Shown here: one piece after another, positions 43,051 to 52,993 of the stretch
Layout: each line of letters begins with the position of its first letter
Numbering within the stretch: the first letter of the stretch is position 1
DNA from: Pectinophora gossypiella
Lineage: Eukaryota > Arthropoda > Insecta > Lepidoptera > Gelechiidae
NCBI RefSeq assembly: GCF_024362695.1
Contig: NC_065415.1
Coordinates: 6,675,438-6,739,437 of the forward strand
DNA length: 64,000 bases
Reading direction: 5' to 3'
Made by a program: the position numbers and the translations under genes
The notes under the pieces: model-generated
Told to the model about the DNA's origin: nothing
The model's database searches: none
Seen by the model: only the letters and a program-made list of their open reading frames with translations

Positions 43051-43530
43051 ATTTGGGCCATGGTTGTCAGACATAGGTCAATGAGCAGATTTTCATTGCG
43101 AAGGAACCGCAGGGGTTTTCCGCATGAAACGAATTTGTATCACCTGTAAGTGATGGATTTGAGACGGATTCGCCTGAGCAAAGCACGACCCCTGCATACG
43201 TCACGATCGGACAGAGCGGCGCAGTCCGTCTTATAGCATCTGCTCAAAATTCATGTATTTATCATCACCCTGTAATGAGAACCACGTAAGCGTATTTTTG
43301 AAATATCACACTCTGATGTGATTTTTTGAACAGAACATATAACATAACAAATACTTTATTGCATAATCAGGAAAAAACAAAATACAAAACAAAAGGGAAC
43401 TTCAATTACTTACATTGAATTATATTCATTCAAATATCTACTGCTTCTATTGCGAAGTTTTGTTAACAAAAATCACATCCGAATGTGAATTTTCAAAAAG
43501 GCTTACGAGTTTTTCACAATATGGTGACAC
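43051..43530. other. No recognisable feature
   Basis: Nothing supported. Confidence 0.4.
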
Positions 43531-43615
43531 ACATCCCTCTAGCCCGTTTATCACGTATTATCCCGTTTTTCACAGGGTCTGCTAACCTAACCTGCAGATT
43601 TGACAGGTCCGGTTT
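43531..43615 (-). repeat. SINE 3' end fragment
   Basis: attatcccgtttttcacagg, gtctgctaacctaacctgca and gatttgacaggtccggtttt match the SINE at 1553-1837 and the copy at 20676-20745. Confidence 0.75.
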
Positions 43616-44875
43616 TTTACAACATAGCGACGTCATATTGAATAGTTCCAAAGCCAAATCAAATCTCATTCATTCCTATAACACCACGTAGGCACACCCC
43701 AGATACTTATTCAAACAACCTCGTTTTACGCAGATACCACACATTGACGTTATCGTACAGCCGCATCTGTGTATGTGACCTCTGACGCCTTACGATTGAA
43801 GACAAAACTATGTCCGAGCGGGGGTGAGGTAAATATAGCTCAGCCGCTGGTGGGGAGTGGAGAGTTGCCGTTCTATACGTAGTATTTTTCCTTATTCCTT
43901 ATGACGTAGGTGCAAAGGAAATAAAAAGGTTTAGTAGTTAAATGGGCATATCCCGACGATTTATCATTTTCCACTGACTACGCCTGCGGGTGGGTATTTT
44001 ACTCCTTTTATCTCTCCACAGTACAGTGACCCGAAGAATAATTCTTTCCCCTAAATCCGACCAAGAAATTGATAAGCGCGGCCTAAAGGCTTTTAAAAGG
44101 TATTGTGCTGAATTCACAATTGATCCAAACGTGTACGTTAATCGGGCCTAATGGGCTAAAGTTGGCAAAAGACTGCGTATGTATTTTTTTTTTTCACTTG
44201 GAAAATATAATTTTATTACTAATGTATTTTTATATTTCGTTTCAAAATGGCTGCTACGTATTTGTGACCTCCATCCGCCATATTAGGAATTACGTGCGTG
44301 AGTTTATATAGGTACGAAAATCATAATTCTGACATTGATGAATGGAATATTCGTACAAGCTTTGAATCCATTATTTTGTTTCATGCGATAATCCAATTCT
44401 ATGTCGTTGATAATAATCCAGTTAAAAGCAGTCGTCTCCATTGGAATACCACGGAACAAATGCGGAATGTTATCTGCTAGGGTAGATCGCACGTCGAATG
44501 CATTATTAATGCCTGGCGATGAAACCACCAAGTTTGATCGCTCGTTTTCAACTTCATGACCGCGATATGAGCAGCTTTCATCAGAGATAATTCGGTAGTA
44601 AAATTCAAATTCAATTCAAAATTCAAATTAATCGCGCTGTTGATTTTATCAACCAGCACAACTCAACAACCACAGCGACATTAGCGTTGCATTGGCGCGA
44701 GTAATTTGAAAGGCCATGTCCACACACATGCTAAAGTGAGATGGTACTGTGTGAAAGTACCATTTTGTTGTACAAATATAATTATATTATAATTATGAGA
44801 TTTGATGATTAATATCAAAACGTAGGATTAATGGAAAAACCTAGTTATTCAAACGTGCGTTTCTTATTAGCTAAG
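43616..44875. other. No recognisable feature
   Basis: Several short ORFs without recognisable domains; none supported as genes. Confidence 0.4.
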
Positions 44876-44879
44876 ATTC

Positions 44880-45030
44880 GAGATATAGCATATAACATAC
44901 ACATGCATACATAAACTCGCGCCCATTTCCCAACGAGGTAAGCAGAGACTATGGAAATCCATTTGCTTCGATCCTGACACACTTATCTTGCTTCCACCAC
45001 ATTCATAGATATTGTAGATAATCAATACGT
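44880..45030 (-). repeat. Interspersed repeat with TATG-type tail
   Basis: acacatgcatacataaactc, gcgcccatttcccaacgagg and cttcgatcctgacacactta recall a dispersed lepidopteran LINE 3' end. Only one clear copy in the window. Confidence 0.5.
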
Positions 45031-45129
45031 TTTTCATTAGTTTTCGAATTGTTTTTATTATGTTTGGACGGCAAACTCTACTCATCCATAAAAACGAAAT
45101 GGATTCGTATCGGAAAATACTAAACGAAA

Positions 45130-45290
45130 AAATATAAGTTTACAAACTAAAAGTCGACTTCGGAAAATTCACACTCTAAAAAGTATGATACAAGAAAATA
45201 GGTATATTTCTCTGAAATTCTTCCGAATAGTGATGTTTAGAAGATAACCGTGATCGTATGCCGTGGTAAGCAAACTCTTCACTACAGGGC
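45130..45290 (+). repeat. Interspersed repeat family E, copy 1
   Basis: Shares aaaataggtat, tttctctg(a/g)aattctt, gtcgtatgccgtggt-like and agcaa(a/g)ctctt blocks with 48115-48410 and, reversed, 49105-49262. A family E tail follows separately at 45476-45545. Confidence 0.65.
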
Positions 45291-45475
45291 ATCACATTAA
45301 CTTTAGCGTCACGTCAGTTAGCCTATAACCACCGGACAATCGAGACACTTCTAGTGATATTATTAAATTCATTTATTAAATTCTGACAAGTGTTATAAGT
45401 TAGGTTGGAATAGACCTACATGCACACATACATACATTAATATATTTTTTATACATATAAAAAATAACATCAACA

Positions 45476-45545
45476 TTATACATATACATAGCGGTCAAAC
45501 ACATAACCCTTATTTTTGCTTCGCCACAGTAGGGCAAAATTAGGA
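45476..45545 (+). repeat. Repeat family E tail
   Basis: agcggtcaaacacataaccc, then gcttcgccacagtagggcaaa; compare 2928-3000 and 48355-48410. Confidence 0.6.
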
Positions 45546-46189
45546 ACAGTTTGGTTCATTTGTGATTATAAATTCCAAGCAAGATGTGAAATGAAAATTC
45601 GTGTGTTCGCGTTCGTGTATTCGTGTGTATATTGACTCGCACATCTCAAAGCTTCTTCTTGGAACATATTTCCCATATTTGAATTTTCAGTGCTCCCCAT
45701 TTTCCTGGCCAAATAATTAATGGGTAGAGAATTCAATCCGTGGCAAACATGAAGTATCTGACGATAATAAGATTATGGTGCTCATTCCAGGAAACACCCA
45801 ATTTTATTTTATGTTATAGAAATCTGTCATTATCATTTCCGCCAAAAAAGAAAGGGACGGGTAATCGACAGGCTAAAAAGATTCTAGTATTACAGAATTC
45901 GTGAAAATTCAACATTTTAAATCGGCTTTTACGCTGCACGAATGTCCCAAAATAATTTTGCTCGGCTGTTTTGAAATGCAAATTGTTCTGAATGGCGCAT
46001 CACATACTATTTCAATGTTTTAATTTGCATTGCATCGTCTTTGTAAAAGCATTATCCCCTTGTTGAAAATAAATGAAATGTTTTCCTTTAGGATTTTCTT
46101 TACATTATGAAAGTAGAAACTTACGTCATTCAGTCACCGTCTAAAAAACTTTCTTTAGATATGGAGTTATTAGATTCTGTTGACGATTT
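45546..46189. other. No gene; old family G trace
   Basis: At 45688-45745 the words agtgctccccatttt, cctggccaaataattaatg and atccgtggcaaac resemble the family G 3' UTR in strongly diverged form. Otherwise nothing. Confidence 0.4.
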
Positions 46190-46442
46190 TATGAAAAATT
46201 GACATTGTATTTTATTGTATTGTATTTTATTGGAATGTTATTTTGTTTTATACATAACTATTTTCATTACTCATATTAGCCATGCCATTGGATTGATTTA
46301 TTTATTTATTATTTTGTAACATTTTATTTTAATTCATTGTCTTCAATGTTGACATTCTTTTGTTATAATTTTCGTCGATCATAGATCTAAAATGTGTCGT
46401 ACAACTAAAATGTGAAATAAATGAATCTAATCTAATCTAATC
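46190..46442 (+). repeat. Non-LTR 3' end with simple-sequence tail
   Basis: gtgtcgtacaactaaaatgtg followed by aaataaatgaatctaatctaatctaatc. The (TCTAA)n tail is typical of a LINE 3' end. The (TGTAT) and (TTTAT) runs upstream are AT-rich simple sequence. Confidence 0.5.
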
Positions 46443-46644
46443 AAGTTTACTTCGGCTAGTGACATTCTTTAAAAGTTTAGATCTAACCTATCTTTAAACC
46501 ATCTGCAACGTGGTCACTTCTTCTTCTTCTTTCATTCATTATTCTCCTTTTATGATCCAACCAACGAACTACATCATTTTTCACAACATAACGATAATAT
46601 TTTATTTCACTGATTAAACAATAAAATAAGGAAATAAGTCAGTA

Positions 46645-47065
46645 TTTTTAGGGTACCGAATCTCAGAAAAAAAATGGAACTCTTATAGGATCACTTTGTT
46701 GTCCGTCCGTCCGTCTGTCGGTCAAGACATTTTTGTCCCTTAAAAAACTGTGACAAAACCAAGCATCTAACGCAATTTATCATATCAATATTATCATATA
46801 TTTTTTTTTATTTTCTTCATACTCTTTTTTTATTCCTATTGTACATTTAGTAGGAGAAATCAAAACTTTGTGATTTTGTTATTCCTTCACAAAAAAAAAA
46901 AAATGATTTTGCTATTACACAGATACTTATTTGTAGTTGGTGAAGTAATCGTGTACCATTTCAATATATTATTATGGAGACAATGGTTTTTCAATGGCAA
47001 AGTCAAAGCCTCGGAACCGTCAATGCGCGAGTCGAAATCGCACTTACCCGGCTTTTTTCTAATTA
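46645..47065 (+). repeat. Interspersed repeat family F
   Basis: The left end gggtaccgaatctc, aaaatggaactcttatagga, tcactttgttgtccgtccgt and the right end aagtcaaagcctcggaaccg, tgcgcgagtcgaaatcgcac ttacccggc match a widespread lepidopteran repeat as I remember it. A 97-codon ORF over its right half is not supported as a gene. Confidence 0.6.
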
Positions 47066-47363
47066 CAACGCTTGAAAATCGGGCAAAGAAATACGGGCTT
47101 ACGGGAATACGGGTAGACAGGTCGGGGCATTCTGTAGTAACATTTTGCGTCAGTCTGCTTTAGCTGTTATTTAAAAGAGTCTCCCAGAGAATTCCATGTA
47201 AATAAAGGAGCAATTGTTTAATGAGCTGGAGTGTACTTTAGATGTTTAAGGGTCTAATCTGGGACGCTGTTGTTAATTGAACGATCTAAGATCGTTTGCT
47301 GTTTCAATGTTTTGTTTTCAAGGACAAAGCATTTTTATGTTACCAATCTTTATCGGTTACAAT

Positions 47364-48041
47364 GGGTACGTATTTGAATATCTAAAATTGAAATACTTTA
47401 CGTAAAAATACCTACGTTCAGAATCCCTAAAATCATTATACCTAATGGTTTATAATACCTTAGCTTATAACGCCGACTTATAAAATACCTAAGTTTAAAA
47501 AAACTAATGGACTAAATGTCTAATGTAATAAAATATCTACAGTTATAACACCAACGTTTAAAATACCCAGTGGTCAAAATACCTAAATGATGCATCACTC
47601 GTGAGCGTTTTTCTTAAATAGTAGTTCGGAGTTGTAATTTTTGTTGGTTATTATCGTACTTTAGTGTACTGTATTATTTCTGTACCTTTGTATTACTAAG
47701 TAGAAAATTACACTTTTATTTTTGATAACCATTATGTTGATTAAAATTTAATACTGTAATAGGTCGTGTTTCTTTTTGCTTATACCTTTTGATCTTCACA
47801 TACTAACAGTATTTTGAATTTAGGTCAATAAACTTTGAGGTACATCAATTTAAGGGATTTTAAACGTAGATATTTCAAGTTTTAGCTTTATGAACTTAGG
47901 TAGCATAATCCATTTGACATTTTAAACTTGCGGTATTTTGAATTTAATTAGAAAAACCATTAGGTATAATGATTTTAGGGATTCTGAACGTAGGTATTTT
48001 TACGTAAAGTATTTCAATTTTAGATATTCAAATACGTACCC
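47364..48041. mobile_element. Fold-back element, 678 bp, about 90-bp inverted arms
   Basis: The left arm (47364 to about 47455) starts gggtacgtatttgaatatct and reaches ctaatggttt. The right arm (about 47955-48041) is its inverted copy: aaccattaggtataatgatt ... aatacgtaccc. The inner part contains many variants of aaaatacctaagtt, alternating strand toward the two ends, so the palindromic design continues inward in decayed form. No ORF. Confidence 0.88.
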
Positions 48042-48114
48042 CTGCAAACGCTATATTTTTATTTATCATTGATCCTAAAGGTTGATTAAAAAATATAAAT
48101 TTTTATTTTAAATT

Positions 48115-48410
48115 TATTTAGAATCTAAACCGCGACTACGGAAAAAACACGCTCTAAATGTATGAAAGAGGAAAATAGGTATTTTTCTCTGGAATTCTTT
48201 CAAATAGTGAAATGTGTAGTTGGGAGATAGCAGTGGTCGTATGCCGTGGTCAGCAAGCTCTTACGAAAAATTCCGCTTGATACTAAATAAGAATCATGGT
48301 CTGATTCATCCCTCAAAGTTTTTGTTACGATACCACTTACACCCTGTATAGGTATAGGGGTCAAACACATAGCCATACATGGACGCAATCGCAGTCGGGT
48401 GTAAAATAAA
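48115..48410 (+). repeat. Interspersed repeat family E, longest copy
   Basis: Runs from gaatctaaaccgcgactacg through gtcgtatgccgtggtcagca, the tgattcatccctcaaagttttt block and cacttacaccctgtatagg to a tail with caatcgcagtcgggtgtaa. The other E fragments in the window can be placed along this copy. Confidence 0.65.
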
Positions 48411-49104
48411 AATCGCCATAATAATATGCTACTAATAAATAAAGTATCTCATCAGGTGAAATGTAAAATATTTATTAGCCTAGTCTATTATAATCAAAAT
48501 TGTATTGAAAATATTGTTTGTATTTATACTAACCTCTGCCTCTGACTTACAGCTGTTTGAGATACATTGTGCAGTAAACAACAGCGTGTGTACCTAACTA
48601 TGCTTTAAATCACACCCACTGTTGGCGCTTTTAATAAAATCCCACCATTTTTGAAGCTTTTCTATTTTTAGCGAAGAAATTTATTTTCACATTTTCATTT
48701 TGATTTGAGAAATCTTAGGGCCTTCTCAAACCAATCTGTCGAATAAGACAGCAGTGCTTCTGAATCTACCATCCGATTGAATCAAAACTAATTATGTTTA
48801 GATATACACCCATAAATATTTATCAGCCAGTAATTAGATTATTTCCATTCTTCTTAGACTTAGCCCTCTCTGGGCGGTTTTTTCAGTGATAATCCTCTAA
48901 CACCCTGAGCTGAGATAGGTACGTGTATACCAGAGTACACTCAGGCATGACGCCTTAAAATACAATTAATGATGTGAACGAACATTCTTTTTGTTTCCAT
49001 TTATGAATTCTTTTTTCCTTTGATGTACGAGTACCTATTTTTTTTTATTTCGTATTTGGAATCCTTGTATTGTGAATATAATTCGATATATTGCTCATGT
49101 TCAT
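48411..49104. other. No gene; weak family G trace
   Basis: At 48860-48960 ccctctctgggcggtt, ataatcctctaacaccctgag and actcaggcatgacgccttaaa resemble family G very distantly. Nothing else supported. Confidence 0.35.
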
Positions 49105-49262
49105 ATGCCAATCTGTCCAAAGAGTTTGCTTACCACGGCATACGACCACGACTATCTCCTAACAACACTATTCGGAAGAATTTCAGAGGAATATAGGTAT
49201 CTATATCCTTGTTTCATACTTTTTAGAGTGTTATTTTTCCGTAGTCGATTTTTAGTTTTTAT
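49105..49262 (-). repeat. Interspersed repeat family E, reversed copy
   Basis: gtttgcttaccacggcatac, gaccacgactatctcctaac and acttttta gagtg-type words are the reverse of 45130-45290. Confidence 0.65.
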
Positions 49263-49714
49263 ACCTCTATTTTGTACTTCTATATCTGAATTGTTTTTTT
49301 TTTTCATGATGAAACTAGATCTAGTAGAAAGTCTAACCGAAAACTCTTTACTTTGAATATCTTTTTCACTGAGTTTTTGGAAAATGAAAAACTCCACACG
49401 TTTTCGTCCTATTGCGCTTACAAAATCCTTAACCAACAATGCACACACTAGCTAACTCAATACGTACCACTATCCGGAACAATGGTTCACACGAAACCTC
49501 TTTTCACGTTTTTGAACGTAAAGTGCTCCAGAGTACGTCGTTCGTCACGTTTCTGAGCGTCAGCGACTGGACTTTTTCGAGTAGGTCATTGTGACCTTTT
49601 GCGCCCTTAAGGTTAATGCATATAGAGGCTTAACCGGGAGCGTTACGGATCGGAAAGACGGAGTTTATAACCTGACCGCGTAGGATTTCTTTGTCTTCTT
49701 CTTATCGTGTGGGT

Positions 49715-50126
49715 ATAAAGGCGTGATGTTATACAGGATGTTAGTGATATATATCGTAACGAAAACTTTGAGAGATTCAGACCATGATTCTGAGTTAATA
49801 TCAAGTGGAATTTTCCGTCGCAAAAGTATGGAACTGAAATTAATTAAAGAAAACATAAAAAATCATGAATTTTCCGACAGGAAATTCCACTTACTGTCTT
49901 GATATCTGAATTATCCCCCTCAGTATTTGTTACGGTGTCACTAACACTCATACCTACTTGTATGGCTACCTGTATGCACTTGTAAGTGACATCGTAACGA
50001 ATACTGAGAGGGATGATTCCCTTAATTATTGTGAGTTAATATCAAGTGGAAGTTTTCATCGCAAAAGTATAGAATTGAAAATATAAAAAAAAACTAAAAA
50101 AATATCTTGAATTTTGCGACGGAAAA
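49715..50126. repeat. Two facing or nested pieces of a family E-related repeat
   Basis: gttagtgatatatatcgtaa, gattctgagttaatatcaag and tggaattttccgtcgcaaaa occur at 49735-49830. A reversed version (ttttccgacaggaaattcca, ttgttacggtgtcactaaca) follows at 49865-49945, and a second forward version at 49982-50125. The forward-reverse order gives a loose inverted repeat of about 210 bp. Confidence 0.6.
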
Positions 50127-50315
50127 GATACCTTCCAAAGTACAGAATCATCTTTCTTTATCGAACAGCCAGGTGATTCAGCCTACAATGTAAATACCTA
50201 GCAAAAAAAGAGCAGTCTCACAAATTGATTTTCGACAGTGTGAATCGAACCAGGGCATCCAGATCGTGAGTCCAATGCTCTATCCACTAGACCACGGAGG
50301 CTGGGAAATCATATG
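50127..50315 (-). repeat. tRNA-headed SINE, 3'-truncated copy
   Basis: On the minus strand it begins cagcctccgtggtctagtgg, has B box ggttcgattc, then gtgagactgctc, gctgaatcacctg and aagatgattctg. It follows the SINE at 17850-18190 up to the cacgttaagccg block and then ends. Again the tRNA-like part is a SINE head, not a gene. Confidence 0.85.
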
Positions 50316-50756
50316 ACCTATCCATCTATGCTACCGACCTATATTATATTTGACATTATCGTTTTGCGACGTATTTGCAAAATAATAAAGAAAGGCGAAC
50401 AAACAATAATAACACATAATAGGAAATCGTATGTTATTATTCCGAACAACCCTTTGTTATATACAAAATAAACCCAGATATAGGTAACTATTTTTTTTGT
50501 TTTGAGAATTAATTGTTTGGGTTTTTATTAATAACTTTATGTAGGGTAACATAAAAAGGTAGATATTTATTGAATTGGCTGAGTCGCCTGAATAAACACG
50601 ATAAGAAATATTATTTATATTTAGAATCATAAAAGATACTACGTGTAAGCATATTTATATTCTATTTTTTGCGTGAAATGAAATGGAGGGATAATTCTTA
50701 TTATTTAGCGCCTGAATACCCCATTAGGAATATAAGGAATTATTAATTAGGATTTC

Positions 50757-50848
50757 TAGGCTTGCCCCCTATTAAATGGGATTTAAACATAGATGACGAG
50801 GAGTGGGTGTAAGTATATACCGTATACCTCTGCCTACCCTCTCGGGGA
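50757..50848 (+). repeat. Interspersed repeat interrupted by element 2
   Basis: aatgggatttaaacatagatg, gaggagtgggtgtaa and ctctgcctaccctctcgggga match 1440-1540. The continuation (tatagacgtactcgtaacgc) lies beyond element 2 at 59366, so the empty target site can be recognised. Confidence 0.75.
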
Positions 50849-50944
50849 TGTCACGTTCTTATCACGCGAATCAAATAGGTTGTACTTACTAGGGTAAATA
50901 AAACGGTATATAGAAATAAAACCAAGTTTATTGACATTAAATCC

Positions 50945-51328
50945 CTAGCAAGTACATAGATCGGATCTCTGGGTCGCAGGTAATTTGATACTGGCTGAGC
51001 ACCCTTGGTGCAGTAGGAAAACTACCACTTCCCTGTAACTCTTCCCACGACGACACGGGGTACACCGGCGCGCGCAGCAGGGCAGCAGAAACGGTGGGGT
51101 AAGTACAGGACCGAAAGTGGATCCAGCGGGTTGTAGAACCCGAAAGGTGAAGCGGTAGAGGTAAGTACAGGACCGGTAGTGGGTCCTGCGGTTGTAGAAC
51201 TCGAAGGGTGAACCCTGGAACCCGGAATTAGTCATTTCAAGAATTGTCCGAATTCCCCGTCTGACTGCCACATGCCGATTCCTTAGCTTGATTGAAGATG
51301 GGAAGTGGATAGCAAGCAAGCTTAGCAA
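50945..51328 (-). other. 127-codon ORF inside the LTR
   Basis: Open in both LTR copies (second copy 58109-58492), begins MLSLLAIHFPSSIKL and is rich in Arg, Ser and Cys. I recognise no domain. Because the LTRs are identical by replication, sharing it is no evidence of coding. In the 5' LTR it could act as a leader ORF if it lies downstream of the transcription start. Confidence 0.3.
51098..51221. repeat. 62-bp tandem duplication in the LTR
   Basis: ggtaagtacaggaccg starts at 51098 and again at 51160, with each unit ending in a gttgtagaac-c/t-cgaa(a/g)ggtgaa block. The second LTR has the same at 58262 and 58324. Direct repeats of this size in LTRs are often regulatory, but no motif is recognised. 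Confidence 0.85.
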
Positions 51329-52199
51329 TCTAAGATGTGGCTGTCAGCAAATTACACACAATAAAAGTGAATTTAGCAAAATAAATTTAGAAAAAGAACA
51401 AAGAACAAGATAAATTTATGGTAGGTAGTTGTTTTTAAAAAACTATCTAACAAAATAGTAAAATTGAATATTTTAAGCTGAATAATTTTAATAGTAACGA
51501 TATTAAACGTATTTTGTACATTATTATTGTTCCATTTAAGAATTATTTAAACAAGGAAAGTACTTAGGTACAAAGATAACTTTACGTTGGTTAAGTAGAA
51601 TTAATTTAGAAAAATTGACAATTTAAATGTTGTTTTGAACATAAAAGATTGCTAATTATGATATAAAATAAGCACTAAAGCGTGAAAATACATTTACCCG
51701 ATGATTATGAAAAATGACAGTCATGCAATGAACAAAGAAAGCATGTACTAGTCTACGTTGATATTTAAACTAATAAAAATAGTAATTGCTACACTTACCC
51801 AATTAATGGGGATAACACAATACTATAAATTATTATATCGTAGACAAAATTAGTAAAAAAAAGTACCTATTTAAAAAATATACGAGTAATCGAGGTGTTC
51901 TCGCTACAAAGGCAGAAGGATTGTGTCGAACATCCGATCGGAAGAGTAGCGGCTCGGCTGTGGAATGTAGGTACGGCTACCTACGCAATGTGATAATTAT
52001 TAAAGTCGTACAATATTAACGGAATTATTTTGTAAATAGCTATGTTTTGTTAAATTAATTAGTATAAGTTTATTTATGTAATAATATTTTAGTTTTAAGC
52101 AGTAGTTTTTAAGTGTTTTCAATGATAACTTTTTGATAGTTCCTAACAGAAAAACAAGAGCAATTACACTCAGTAGTAAAACGCGGCAGGCGTTACATA

Positions 52200-52211
52200 C
52201 CCCCCTTTTTT
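52200..52211 (-). promoter_or_regulatory. Polypurine tract of element 2
   Basis: On the minus strand AAAAAAGGGGGG, followed by TA and then the 3' LTR. It has the expected position and composition for the plus-strand cDNA primer. Confidence 0.9.
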
Positions 52212-52993
52212 GGGTAGGATTTTCGCTAAGAAAATCCGCTGACTAAAATGTAAGCTAGTCTGTCCTTCTTACTATTGACCATTCTAAAAATTACGTGGTA
52301 CACATTCATTTCAACCCTTCCATTCACCCCCCTACTTTCTTTCATCCCTTTCACACACAAACAGTTATCTTATTTCGTTTTAAGTGACTGCGTCCTTTCC
52401 AAAAAGAGTACTAGACTTTTAACCGCAGCTTAGTACTCACACGTAATCAATAGGAGATTTAAGGTAACCGTTTTTTTTTTTTCTTTTTATAGTATAATTT
52501 TCTTATCTTCGGGGTAGGGCCGAAGATAAAATAAATAGAATGTCCTAGGGGTAGGGCCTGGAGATTCAATATTTTTTTTTTGTAAAAAAAAAATTAGAAA
52601 TACTATATATAAGTAAATATATTTAAGACGGTAGGTAGTTTTAGTAAGTAAGACATTGTTTTAGGCTAGTTTTGGATTTTTTAGTATAGTTTTAGTAAGT
52701 GTAGTTTTAGTTTTTTTTTTTTTTTAAGGTAGTATGTAAGGTATTTTTAGAGAATATTAGAAGATATTAGAAGACGCATGCCATGCTCAAGATTTAAGTT
52801 TTTGGCAGGCCTAAGGCGTTTGATGGTATTACACATCAATCTCTTGACTGACTCTTACAGTCTGCTCGAGAATTAGTAAGCAGCTGGGGGATTCTATGTT
52901 TTTCTCTCACTTCCATCCCAGCAAGGAAGTTTTGTAAATATGGAAAGTTTTATTTTAGTTAGGTATTTTTTTGTTTATTAAGTTTAGATATAA
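52212..52993 (-). other. Untranslated region between pol and 3' LTR of element 2
   Basis: About 780 bp, T-rich on the plus strand with several long T runs. It holds no ORF, so no env or accessory protein is encoded here. Confidence 0.75.

Larger units (their letters stand above)
50849..52197 (-). repeat. 3' LTR of element 2 (1349 bp)
   Basis: On the minus strand it begins TGTAACGCC and ends CGTGACA, the usual TG...CA. It contains a polyadenylation signal (AATAAA on the minus strand at 50927-50932), a 62-bp tandem duplication (51098-51221) and a 127-codon minus-strand ORF (50945-51328). Confidence 0.95.

Noticed and set aside
46870..47163. 97-codon plus-strand gene
   Set aside because: Lies within interspersed repeat family F and starts in a poly(A) run.
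50235..50306. tRNA gene on the minus strand
   Set aside because: It is another copy of the same SINE head, with the same body following.
52212..52993. Possible env gene in element 2
   Set aside because: No ORF in this region; the element is gag-pol only.
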